A stretch of DNA of 64,000 nucleotides, from positions 72,093,253 through 72,157,252 of the forward strand of contig CM065297.1 of assembly GCA_032871835.1 (NCBI GenBank). Direction: 5' to 3'. This DNA comes from Dipteronia dyeriana. Its lineage: Eukaryota; Streptophyta; Magnoliopsida; Sapindales; Sapindaceae. The notes beneath the pieces are model-generated. The model saw only the letters and a list, made by a program, of their open reading frames with translations. It had not been told where the DNA came from and searched no databases. A program made the position numbers and the translations under genes. Below are positions 22,721-33,550 of this stretch, one piece after another (position 1 is the first letter of the stretch; each line of letters begins with the position of its first letter).

Positions 22721-24840
22721 GGCAGGGTAACCCCCACACCAAGCCTCGGAGATGTAGGGTCCACTGATCACCCTGAAGATGACTTCATAGTGCCCGACAT
22801 GGAGAAACAAAGAAGGGAATGAGCCAGCGGCCATCCAGTGGATAAGATAGAAGAGATTCCTATCCGAATGGGCGATCCAGTGAAGGTAGTCAAAATTGGA
22901 GCCACTTTTGAGCCGAGAATGAAACAGGACTTGATTAGGCTCCTCACAGAGTTCAACGACAATTTTTGCTAGGAGTCATGCTGAAATGCCAGGGATCCCA
23001 ATGACATTAGCTGCTCATCAATTGGCAGTGGATCCGACATTTAAGCCCATCAATCAAAATAGGCACCACTTCAACACCGAAAGAAATGTTACAGTTCAGG
23101 AAGAGGTGAATAAACTATCCCAGACTGGTTTCATTCGAGAAACACGTTATCCCGAGTGGATTGCTAACGTGGACATGGTTACAAAGGCAAATGGAAAATG
23201 GTGCATGCGTGTAGATTACACCGACCTCAACCGAGCATGCCCGGAAGACAGTTTCCCTCTACCAAAAATTGATCAGCTGGCGATTCTACCTCCGAAAACA
23301 AGCTCCTAAGCTTCATGGATGCATTTTCAAGGTACAATCAGATTATGATGCACCCCGCTGACCAGGAAAAGACTAGTTTTATCACAACGCAATGCTTGTA
23401 CTGCTACAAGGTGATACCTTTTGGGCTCAAAAGTGCTGCAGCTACTCACCAATGGTTAGTCAATCAGTTGTTCAAGCCCGAAATCGAAAAGTCAATGGAG
23501 GTGTACATCAACGACATGATCATCAAATCTTCAACCTCGTAAGGCCACCTTGATGACCTTCGTAGAACCTTCATGATCCTAAGGGAGAACCAGATGAGGT
23601 TTAACCCTTCAAAATGTGCATTTGGGGTAACTGCGGGAAGTTTTTGGGCTTCATGGTTCATAAGAGAGGCATATAGGCTAACCCGGAAAAGAACATGGCT
23701 ATCCTGGATCTAAAATCCCTTACATCTCTTAAACAGGTTCAAACCTTGACCGGACAAGTTACAGCGCTCAACAGGTTCATCTCTCGGTCTACCAATAAGT
23801 GTCTACCATTCATCAAAGCCATCAAACAGGGAAGAAACATGAAATGGGATCAGGAGAGCGAACAAGCTTTTCAAGGTTTGAAAAAATACCTATCAAGCCG
23901 TCCACTGCTGGTTAAGCCAAGTCCTAGAGAAGAGCCTTAAATATACTTGGCCATTTATGAAACCGCCGTGAGCGACGCATTGGTCAAGGAATGCGGGGAT
24001 AGGGTCCAGCGACGTATTTACTATATGAGTCACGCTCTAACCAAGCCCGAAAAGAACTATACTCTATTAGAGAAGCTCGCTTACGCCTTGGTGACCTCGG
24101 TAAGGAAACTTTGTCCCTACTTCCATGCTCATTCAATACCAGTGGTGATGGACCATCCCCTCCGTCATTTCTTACAAAGGCTAGTTGTTTCCAAAAGGTT
24201 GGTTCTATGGGTCCTAGAGCTTACCCATTTTGATTTAAAATATAAGCCTAGGATCGCGATAAAAGCTCAGGCACTAGCAGACTCTATAGCAGAGCTCTTG
24301 ATACCTTCAGGCCAGGCAACACCCACGGTAACAGATGTAACCCTTGAGAGGATTCCAAAATCTGACAACTGGTCTGAAGGTTGCCAGTCGTGGACTCTCT
24401 ACACTGATGGAGCTTCTGGGCAAGCTGAAGGAGGAGCAGGCATAATGCTCATTGACCCAGAAGGAACTGAGTGCTATAACTGTTTCAGGTTTAAATTTGA
24501 AGATACAAACAATGAGGCGGAGTACGAAAACCTTCTAGTTGGAATAAACGCAGCCATAGAACTCGGGGTTGATTACCTGAATGTTAATAGTGACTCTTCA
24601 CTCATTGTCAACCAAGTCTTCGGAGATTATCAGGCAAAAGGGGATAATATGATCGCTTACCTGAAATTGGTTTAACAACTTAAGAGCAGATTTAAGGGAT
24701 TCAGAATCGAGCAGATACCTCGATAGCTAAATCATTGGGCTGACGTCCTTGCCAAGATAGCTGTATATGGTGGCCAGACCTTACCTTACAGAGTCCCTCT
24801 TCAAGTAATCCTCCTATCTAGCATTATAACAGGTGAGGAA
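22721..24840 (+). pseudogene. T3 reverse transcriptase, RNase H and second RNase H
   Basis: RT: FIRETRYPEWIANVDMVTK at about 23130, a YTDLNRACPEDSFPLPKID block, MDAFSRYNQI at 23315. The catalytic box reads YINDM (about 23503) where T1 has YIDDM, so the first Asp is Asn. A TAA at 23540 and a frame break near 23640 follow. RNase H is at 23947-24290 (YYMSHALTKPEKNYT). A second archaeal-type RNase H at 24360-24830 has an intact TDGASGQAEGGAG and TNNEAEYENLL. Double RNase H marks the Tat clade. Confidence 0.88.
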
Positions 24841-26102
24841 GCTTATACTTTAGACCGACAGTTATGCTGGATGGATCCAATAGTGGAGTATCTACAGGAT
24901 GGGAAACTCCCCGAGGAGCCCGACCAAGCTAGGAGAGTCAAAAGGCTCTTGATCCGGTATTGTATGGTGGATGGGCAATTATACCGAAGGGTAAAATCCT
25001 TTTCCCTGCTCCGATATCTACACCCTGAAGACGCCAAGTGGGCTTTGAGAGAGGTTTATTCTGGGGAATGCGAGAACAATATTGGTGGGGAGGCTTTGGC
25101 ATATCAGGTTCTCCGCATGGGGTATTATTGGCCGACCATCCATCAAGATACGAAGAACTTGGTACGAGCCTGCGAGGCATGCCAGAAGACCGCAAACTAG
25201 AGTAACCTCCTTCTGGAGCGGTTGTGGTCCTTTAGCTCACCATACCCCTTTGCTATGTGGGGATTTGACTTAATTGGACCGCTTCCTATAGCTCCGGGTC
25301 AAGCCAAGCATGCTATCGTAGTAATTGACTATTTCACAAGATGGGTCGAAGCTGGACCGCTCTATTAGATATCACAAGAAAACACAACAAGGTTCATCAA
25401 CACTAATGTAGTTTACAGGTTTGGAACCCCCTTACCATTATAGTTGACCTCGAAAAATAGTTCGATAATGGCCATTTTAGAGATTTTTATGAAGGCTTAG
25501 GAATCGACCTTAGGTTTGCTTCGGTAGCCCACCCTCAGACCAACGGTCTGGTGGAATCCACGAACAAAACCATTAAGTAGCAATTGAAGAAAAAACTACA
25601 GTAGAAGAAAGGAAGATGAGTAGAGGAGCTTTCCGAGGTCCTTTGGGCTTACCACACTACAAGGAGAACAGCTACCGGGGAAACGCCCTACTCGCTAGCC
25701 TTCAGGGTTGAAGCAGTCCTACCTATCGAGCACAAACTGACCTCCTTTAGAGTCCAACATTTTGAACCAGGGAGCAATGAAAGTAAGCTCTGAGGTAGCT
25801 TGGACCTCCTGGAAGAGAAACAAGATCGAATAGCCGATAAGGTAGTGATCTACCAAAACATGATTGCCAGGTACTTCAATAAGAAGGTTAAAGCCCGAAA
25901 TTTCAAAGAAGGGGACCTAGTTCTCAGGAAAGTAACATTGAATACCATGAAGAGGTCAGACGGGGTCCTAGGGCCTTACTGGGAAGGACCATACCTAAGA
26001 AAGATGGTGATTCGTAATGGGGCATACAAGCTCGAGGATATGAATGACCGACACAACGATCATACTTGGAATGCAGATCACCTAAGAAAATTCTACCCTT
26101 GA
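24841..26102 (+). pseudogene. T3 integrase
   Basis: The zinc region at 24871-25200 has both His replaced (EVYSGECENNIGG) but keeps CEACQK. The first Asp motif FDLIGPLP (about 25264) is intact. The core (25330-25640) contains several stops and the DLGKQFD site reads differently (DLEK then a stop). The C-terminal domain at 25800-26102 is open, with KARNFKEGDLVLRKVTLN, YWEGPYL and HTWNADHLRKFYP before the TGA. Not functional. Confidence 0.88.
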
Positions 26103-26177
26103 ACAGGGTACTTAGGAGCAGGCGGCCTCCGAGTAGTTTTTTTTTTTCCGACAATAATGTACTCCATCCTTCATATC

Positions 26178-26183
26178 AATAAA
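26178..26183 (+). promoter_or_regulatory. T3 AATAAA after pol
   Basis: AATAAA in TATCAATAAAGCC, about 76 bp after the pol stop; the same context is found in the other copies. Candidate polyadenylation signal. Confidence 0.4.
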
Positions 26184-26280
26184 GCCTATTTTTCTTGTCT
26201 ACTCCTTCTTTAACTATGTTCCATAATGATTTGGGTCTACAAGGGAAAATCGACATTATCACCCTAAGACCAGTAGTAGG

Positions 26281-26850
26281 CCTGGGAAGCCCCCTAGCCA
26301 CTCCTGATGCCTCGGTCGGGCACTACCCCCGCCAAGAAATATCTGAGTGTAAGAGCATAGTTGCCATCCAGATCTCAAGACCAAGAAATAGCTAGATAGC
26401 CCGCCTGATGCCTTTGTCGGGCTACCACCCCCAAGAAGGATCTGAGTGTAAGAGCATAGTTGCCATCCAGATCTCAAGACCAGGAAATAACTAGATAGCC
26501 CTCATGATGCCTTGGTTGGGCTACCACCCCCAAGAAGAATCTAAGTGTAAGAGCATAGCTGCCATCCAGATCTCAAGACCAGGAAATAGTTAACCAGCCA
26601 TCCTGATGCCTTGGTCGGGCTACCACCCCCAAGAAGGATCTGAGTGTAAGAGCATAGTTGCCATCCAGATCTCGAAACCAGGAAATAGCTAGATAGCCCT
26701 CCTGATGCCTTGGTCGGGCTACCACCCCCAAGAAGGATTCGAGTTTGAGAGCACGGAATACCTCCCAATCCCAAGCCTAAGAAAAGGGTAAACAGTTCTT
26801 TACTTAATGCCTTACTCGGGTTACAGCCCCCCAAAAGGGCTCAAGGATGG
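26281..26850 (+). repeat. T3 99-bp tandem repeat array, about 5 units
   Basis: Units of about 99 bp share CTGAGTGTAAGAGCATAGTT, GCCATCCAGATCTCAAGACC and TGATGCCTTGGTCGGGCTAC. Because 99 is 33 codons, a minus-strand frame stays open across units (26541-26834), but it shows only the periodic sequence. Confidence 0.92.
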
Positions 26851-27320
26851 AAGACTGGATTTACTTAAACTCTAGATATTTTAGTTATTGTTGTTTACTA
26901 TTTTTTTCATCGATATGTGGTTGCTTACTATAACAGGCCTACGGTCAAACTAAGGGGCTATCAACCAAAGACGTTGAGCTACGAGTATTCATAACCAGAA
27001 AGCCCGAGCTAGCTGTCTGCTTTCATGCTCAAACAGTGTTCTTATCTTGTAATTTCCCCCGAGATAAGTTAATTTGCTGTGAATGCTGGACCTAGAGGGA
27101 GATCTAGTAAGTACATACAAGTCGGGGTGTGAACTGGATCTAAAGTTGAAATTTATTAATGTACGGGGGAGCCTATTCCCCAACAAGGCTACATTAGGCA
27201 GAAAGCCCAACCCCTTATTCCGAGCTAAAAAAATAAATTTGATAAAGGGTCAAACATGGTTTACGATGAGATGCCCACCCCCCTTTCCAGGCATTCACAA
27301 TGAATCACAAAAGAAAGAAT
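26851..27320. other. T3 spacer between repeats and antisense gene
   Basis: Noncoding spacer alignable in parts with 40110-40589 in T4 and, reversed, with 50816-51459 in T5. It contains the CCCACCCCCCTTT block. The plus-strand frame 27083-27370 is not conserved in other copies. Confidence 0.5.
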
Positions 27321-29928
27321 TCAAACTTCTTCATCTTTCTGATGATTTTCAGCCACCTCCTCCTCCATAGAATGAACCTCGCCCCCTGCTCCCCTTTCTA
27401 GTGGTAGCTCGTCCTGGTCAGTCGCATCTACCACCTCCACCACCACCTCCTATGGATCTACCTCGATTGCTTTGGGGTCAACAGGATCCTCCTCCACGAC
27501 TTCCTTAATCACCGCTATAACTTCAGGCGGTATGACTGCATCAAGAAGGCTGGCCACTGACTCAGGCATAATCCCGCTTTCTATTGACTCCACTCCTAAG
27601 CATTGTGGGGGGATCTCGGGCTTCAGCAAGGTCTCCTTCTAGCTACTCGGGTTGGACACCCCTCAAGGATTCGCTAGGACCAGATTCTAGAAAGGTCAAA
27701 ACAGAAAGAGGCAGATCTAGCACTTCAAACAACTTTCCAGCTCCCTCCCAGTAGAAAGACCAACTCCATCATTTTTGGGGCGAGACATCTTTGCAGCCCA
27801 TGACATAACCTCTTCCCTGTCCCAGTTGGCGATGTTGGAGAGATCAAATGGAGGAGGAAGGGCCTCTGTAACTTGATATGAGGCATAGAAATACCCCTCA
27901 TTAAAAGAGGATTCCACCTTGGCCTGGAGCTTGGTAACTTGGGCCTGCAGAGTTTGGTTCTCGACATCCAGTGACCGCGCCTCTTTTTTCCTGTCATCCC
28001 GTTGGCTGGCTCATCGCTTCGACCGGAGAGTTTTCTGATTAAAGGTCTGCTTCAACCTCTCATGGTCGCACTAAAGCTCAGCCAGTTGTGTTTCAATCCC
28101 CCTTTGGCTAGAGGTCATCTCCTTGACCAGAGTTTAAGCCCACGTAAGCAACCCTATTGCACACTCTGCCTCAGCCTCAGCCTCAGCCTTAGCCTAAGCC
28201 TAAACTGCCCGGTCGCGGAGAGAAGCCACTTGATGTCCCATGGCTACTTGAAATTTTAAGGCCTACAAAAGGAACCCATGTTAGGAAATGATAAATCAAG
28301 CTACTTAATGAGGAACTAAAAGCGATGTTTACCTCGGCTAGAAGGTCGGACCCTTTGGTAACCATGACGTCCACGGGCATCAAGGTCATCTTAGAAATCC
28401 CGCCACCTGGACAGGAGGCAATGAATTGCTTTAGGACGTCATCATGATCTGCCGAGCTCGATTGCTGGTTAGGGCGAGAGGGGGCGATCTCAGGAGTACC
28501 GGCCTCAGGCTCTCTGGGTACCTGAACTACCCGAGAGGCAGCTGGATCAGTGGAAGAAGATGATATGACTGGGGAATCATCAGTTAAAGCAGTAGGAACT
28601 ACTAGTGAGAGAGCAGAGGTGGATATATCAACGGCTTGGGAAGCTGGCCCTCCTAGGTTTAGAGGCTTTACTGCGCGAGACGCAAGGATAGCCATCTTGG
28701 ACTTCACCTGGGAAGGCGACGGAGCAGGAACGAGCAAGGTTACAACCCTAACGGTTGACTCCCTCATCTTCGAAGCAGCCGAGAAAGGTTCCGGGGATGA
28801 TCTGAAAGAAGAAAGAAGGGTCCTAGCTTGCCGGGCTTTGTGAGAAGCTGGAGCAACAACAAACACTGTTAAGAAAGGGGCTGAGACTATCAGAACTAAA
28901 CCATCAAGCAATCCAAAAAGCGTGATAAAGCCAGATACTTACAAGGAGTAGCATCAGAGATCTGCAGGTACTTGTTCACCCTGCGGGTCAAAGGGGTCAG
29001 CAGTTGGAAACTTTAAATTAAGATAATTTCTGGCTAGGGTGGTCTTCAACACAGCCTCAGGCTCAGTGGGCAAGGAGTCTCGACCCCACGAGGGTTTGTC
29101 ACTAAAAGCAGTGGGTATCTTAAGCTCATGCCCGCCGATGAATACGGAGCTCCCCCAGTCTCCCCCCGCCAGTATCCACTTCTTTTTCCAAGCAGGGTCC
29201 TTCCTTAAAGCCCCGGGGATGATAAAATTAAATTTGTTCTTGGCCTTGGCGTAGAATTGACCTCAAGGAACCCCAATCAGGCTCCCTTTCTGAAAAAGGA
29301 AAGCAAGCTCCTCTGCCCCGGGTTCTCTAGCTACACTGCTTATCTCACATTGCTCCCTTCATAGCACGAGGAAGCCTACTAGATAGCTCTAAAAGTCTGG
29401 CCTTATTTTGAGCGGAGCCAGTTGAGGGGCGTTGAGAGCCCGCCGAAGGGTAGGATAAAGATGGAGCCTCACCCTGCTCTCGAAGGCTGCAACATGAATG
29501 GGAAGCATGCCTTTGGATGGGCTGAAAATGTCATAATTCCTATGGGGGACGGTAAGAGAAACGGTGTCAGGGATGGTGCATTTATCCCGAAGATGGCTAA
29601 TCGATTGAGGGTCAACGGTGGAATCAAGGATGGCCTTGGGTTAAAAAGGAAGGGTCACCACTGAAGGAAGCTCCGCCACTGTAATCTGAGCCTTCCAAAC
29701 AGCGTCGACTCTCTCCCTGACATCAGAATCCTCATCAACTAGGTTTAGAGGTTTGTCGGGGTAGTTCGAGAAGCCGGAGCCAATAGAGAAGTTTCTGCTA
29801 GAACGACGCTGGCGGACCGGGGAAGATTCATCATCACTAGAAATTCCTCGCACCCGTTTAAGAGGAACTAGGTTAGGGCCTCCGGTACCCTCAACCAAGG
29901 CGTCAATACTGTCTAAGGAAGTCGACAT
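27321..29928 (-). pseudogene. T3 antisense gene (aORF) with two introns
   Basis: Encoded opposite to gag-pol, from the ATG at 29928 to the TGA at 27321. Exon 1 (29928-28943) starts MSTSLDSIDALVEG, then GISSDDESSPVRQRRSSRN, then a broken Transposase_28-like region. Intron 1 (28942-28848) runs GTAAGT...TGCTCCAG. Exon 2 (28847-28333) is Ser/Pro/Ala-rich and ends CPGGGISKMTLMPVDVMVT. Intron 2 (28332-28263) runs GTAAAC...TTTTGTAG. Exon 3 has a GHQVASLRDRA-type helix, a coiled coil, EGYFYASYQVTEALPPPFDL, and an acidic end. Introns are 95 and 70 bp, not multiples of three. Several frame breaks in exon 1 (about 29640) and stops in exon 3 make it a pseudogene. The function is unknown. Confidence 0.78.
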
Positions 29929-30033
29929 TAATGGGTAAGAAGGACTTAAAAGTAAGCGGAAGATAGAGGGAAATCGACAGAGTTTGAGATTTGAGGTTTG
30001 AGAAAGTGTGAAGAAAGTGACGGTAAGGCCGGG

Positions 30034-30044
30034 TTTAAATAGAG
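30034..30044 (-). promoter_or_regulatory. T3 antisense-gene TATA-like box
   Basis: CTCTATTTAAA on the coding strand, 106 bp before the antisense ATG. The same word sits 119-126 bp before the ATG in T4 and T5. Confidence 0.55.
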
Positions 30045-30269
30045 GATTAAGGATAATGATGTCTGCAATATCCTCTAGAAGATCACCTATAGCCGTATTG
30101 TAGCCATCTTTATTCGAATAAAACACCGTTTCTAATTCAAATATTGGGTAATTAATGAGAAGATTTCGCTCTCATTAATTATTTTTATAACGGAAAAATT
30201 TCTCAATTAAATAAGAAATCTGACTCCAACCCTAACTCTACCACCGGTGTTCAAGTCAGAGAGGACTTC

Positions 30270-31465
30270 TGTTAATAGTTAAATTTTGTCAGGGGTCAAA
30301 GAGAAATTTTCCACTTTCCCACCACGAGTTGAAACCCATAATCTAGATTCATGAAGCCCGGATACACCATAAAGCCACCCAGCAGGAGCACGGAAGGTCG
30401 GCTTGGCTTCACAACTACCAGAAAATAAGCTAGGCGCGACCAAGACGAGCCCCCACATGAATACCGGAGCCAGGCATCTCCAGGCCACCTATCGGGGAAC
30501 CTCGGTTTTAAGGTCGAGCTCCACATCCACCCCTTGAATGCTAGGAGAGGTCTCCAAGCTCAAGAGACATTCGAGAGAAGCCCACCAACCTTTCCAGAAG
30601 CTCGTTGCCCATGCTGGACACGAATGAGGAATCATGTCTGAACCTACACCACCTCGGCTACTTCCCAATAATATTTGCAGGGACACCTTAAGCCCCCAAG
30701 GGTCAGGGAAAATCCATCCCAAGCTTCTAAAAGCAGAGCCGAAGCAGGGATCTACATAGCTCTACGGGACGACAGGCATCTAGCTGGGTAGCCTCCAAGA
30801 CACACCATGCCGCTATAACATATAAGATCATATCTATGTAGGTAACCAACAATTAATTCCGTATACGTTTGAGCCAAGTGTTTGATCCGTAAAAGGAAAC
30901 CAACTAGTTTTTTGTTAACGGTATCATCGTTTCCGCTTTTCACTCGGGGTCAACCAATTTTAAATAAGGGATCCCGCCCGATAAGAAGGGGATGAATTGA
31001 TAGGATCGTGGCGGGATATCAGCATATTCAAACTTACTTGGATCAAATATAAATAAACACACAGAGGCACGAAGAGGAGAGGATACATAAAGAAATACAT
31101 ACAAAAATACATACAGAAAGACATAGAGAAAGACATAGAAACAGAGAGAAGGGAAAGAGAAAATAAAAGAGGAAGGCCTAAATTTTGTATTCAGAACACG
31201 GCCACCTTTGTTTCCACTATTCGACAGGCACAGAGTTGCCACCATCCTAGATCTTAGAGGGACTGCGAGCATATAAGAGAGTGATTTGTATTTCGAAGCA
31301 GGTATCAATAATAAAAGCTCCCATTTACTGTTACTACGATCCAACCTCTTGTTTACCTCTTAATAGGTAAGGTATCAACGGTACCGACCCCGGCCACCAC
31401 TTTCGTGGTAGTGGTCTCGAGGGTGTTAGTAGGAATTTCTCATCCCCAGCAAATTTCCCGTTAAT
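30270..31465 (+). mobile_element. T3 3' LTR
   Basis: Starts TGTTAATAG at 30270 after AGAGAGGACTTC, ends near CCCGTTAA (31464). About 1196 bp, similar in length and content to the T4 5' LTR. A TATAAATAA box is at 31048-31056 and AATAAA at 31310-31315. Between them are short AGACATAG-type repeats. Confidence 0.85.
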
Positions 31466-31611
31466 GCAAAGCAAAATACACTGATTACTATACAACACAT
31501 TTATTTAAGCGAGCGAACGAAATTATGTCTAAATTGGGGAATTAATCATATTGGAAGTGTAAATTGATGATATTATCCCTTAGTAACCATAAAATTTTCA
31601 GTGTTAATCAA
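31466..31611 (-). mobile_element. Athila 5' LTR, outer end
   Basis: Matches the last 145 bp of the Athila LTR at 11362-11506 (ATACACTGATTACTA, GGGGAATTAATCATATTGG, ending GTTAATCA). It is separated from its first part by T3. Confidence 0.9.
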
Positions 31612-31811
31612 CGACCTCCATGAGGCATCACGCCATGAAGGCACACATGATCATATATACACTCTAACGAACGTTAAAAATCATGTGTGTACAGGGTAAG
31701 TTATTGAGTCCAAAGAGGAAACAAACTTATCTCCACCAAAGGTATTCTCGAATTCGTTATTAAATCAGAGTCAACAACATTCAAAATAGCGGATACCACC
31801 AGATAAGGTGA
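31612..31811 (+). mobile_element. T2 3' LTR, right part, with target-site duplication
   Basis: ACGAC (31612-31616) pairs with ATGAC at 10180-10184 (one transition). From 31617 the Tat LTR continues with CTCCATGAGGCATCA and AGGAAACAAACTTATC, aligning to T4 32871-33055. It ends where R2 begins. Confidence 0.78.
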
Positions 31812-32255
31812 AGTACTTTATCCTGGGTACATTGAATAGGATCACAGTTAAGTACTTTATCCAGAACCGTCAATGGATAAAATTTTTCACTTGAAGACAA
31901 TCATAGAGTCTATCCCAATCTTGAGATAAATGACAGACTTATGGTTGTAAGTGTTATCATTTGAGCTATCAATGAGTACGATTACATAGCATAGTCTATC
32001 CTCGATAGTTTGGTGGTATTCATTTGTTAATCGATAGAGGACGTCATTTATAAATATGGACATCGTGGCTCCATTTATTAAATAAGAGTAGAATATCATC
32101 ATATTGGACATTAAATCCTAACATTAAGTTTTCAATAGTGTCTATTGAAATATGGCTTTTGGACAAGTCAAAATATCCAAGTTCAAAAAGTGGCCATATG
32201 AGTAAATATGGTAACTTGGAGAGCTATAGGCGGTCTATGAGCTCTTGGCGATTAC
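31812..32255 (+). mobile_element. R2: Copia-type long LTR fragment
   Basis: Matches R3 in reverse complement (about 45360 to 44890) and overlaps R1 in the same orientation (TTTTCAATAGTGTCTATTG, GGCGGTCTATGAGCTCTTGG). The right edge abuts the start of T4; the left edge is approximate. Confidence 0.8.
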
Positions 32256-33476
32256 TGATAATAATAGTAAAATTTGGCTAGGGGTCAAAGAGAAATTTTT
32301 CAATCTCCTAGCCCGAATCAAAGCCCAAATTCAACATTCATGAGACCCCGGGAGAACCATAAAACTACCCCGTAGAAGCAAGGAATGATGGCCGGGCTTC
32401 GGAACTATCAGGGATGAAGTTAGACATGACCAGGTCGGGTCCTCAAGTGAACAGTGGAATCAGGGCTTCTCGAGGCCACCTATCCAGGAACCCAGTTCCT
32501 GGGGTCGGGCTCTAAAACCACCTTGTGAAAGCAAGGAAGGATCGCCGAGATTAAGAAGCACTCGAAGTGAAGCCCGACAAGCAAAGCAAGCTCCCTCTAG
32601 GTTTAGGCTTCCAGAGGTCAAACTTGACTCGTAGCCTAAATTAGTAGCCCACCAACCTCTCTAAGTAGCCAACTGTCCCCTCCACGATACGAGGAGAAAG
32701 AGGGCCTCTAAGTGGATCAGATCCATGCTACCTCACATGAATGTCTACAGGGACATCTCAAGCTCCATAGGGTCGAGAAAAGTCCATCCCAAGCTAATGA
32801 GAACAGAACCAAAACATGGATCTACCTCGCTCTACGAGACAACGAGCAGGTAACCTCGATGACCTCAATAAAGAATCATGCCATTAGTACACACAAGATC
32901 GTATCTACGTTATAACCAACATTAATTCTGCGTGCGTGTAAGTCAAGAGTTTGATTCCAAAAAGGAAACAAACTTATCTTTGTCAAAGATATCATCGAAT
33001 CCGTTATCGATTCAAAGTCAACAGCTTTCAAAATCACGAATCCCGCCTGATAAAGAGGGAACGGATTCATGGGATCGTAGCGGGATATTTATGAGTTTAA
33101 ACCTACTTGGACCGAATATAAATAAGGCCAAGCATAGAAGAAAGAGAGATAGGTAGAAATAGAGTGAAAGAAAGAGAGAATTACGTCGGGCCTAAATTCT
33201 GTGATCAGAACAGGGCCGTCATTGTATCTACTATTCGACAAGTACGAAGTTGCCACCTTTCTATGTCCTAGAGAGTTTGTGAGTGTATGTGAGAGATTTC
33301 TGTATACCACGAATATTCAATAATAAAGCTCTCATTTACCACATTATCATTTAAATATTCACTTCCATATTAACAAGTTAGGTATCGAAGGTACCGACCC
33401 TAACCACCACCTCCGTGGTAGTGGTCTCGAGGGTGTTAGTTTGAATTTCTAATCTTGAGCAAATTCCCCATTAACA
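32256..33476 (+). mobile_element. T4 5' LTR
   Basis: Starts TGATAATAATAG (family TGTTAATAG) and ends CCCCATTAACA at 33476, 1221 bp. A TATAAATAA box is at 33117-33125 and AATAAA at 33322-33327, giving a plausible transcript start and end within the LTR. The last part carries the GTGGTAGTGGTCTCGAGG block shared by all copies. Confidence 0.87.
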
Positions 33477-33481
33477 CTTTC

Positions 33482-33499
33482 TGGCACCATCTGTGGGAA
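33482..33499 (+). other. T4 primer-binding site
   Basis: TGGCACCATCTGTGGGAA, five bases after the LTR end, in the place of the tRNA primer site; the wording TGGCRCC...TCTGTGGGAA is familiar from Tat elements. The primer tRNA is not certain. Confidence 0.65.
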
Positions 33500-33550
33500 A
33501 TTTTCACACCATCACTTTTATATTTACAAGTTTGTTGTTTTTTAGTAGGC

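Noticed and set aside
26541..26834. A 97-codon minus-strand frame in the T3 repeat array with a 33-residue period.
   Set aside because: Open only because the unit length is a multiple of three; no start or domain, and it varies among copies.
28550..28843. A 97-codon plus-strand frame.
   Set aside because: A shadow of exon 2 of the T3 antisense gene.
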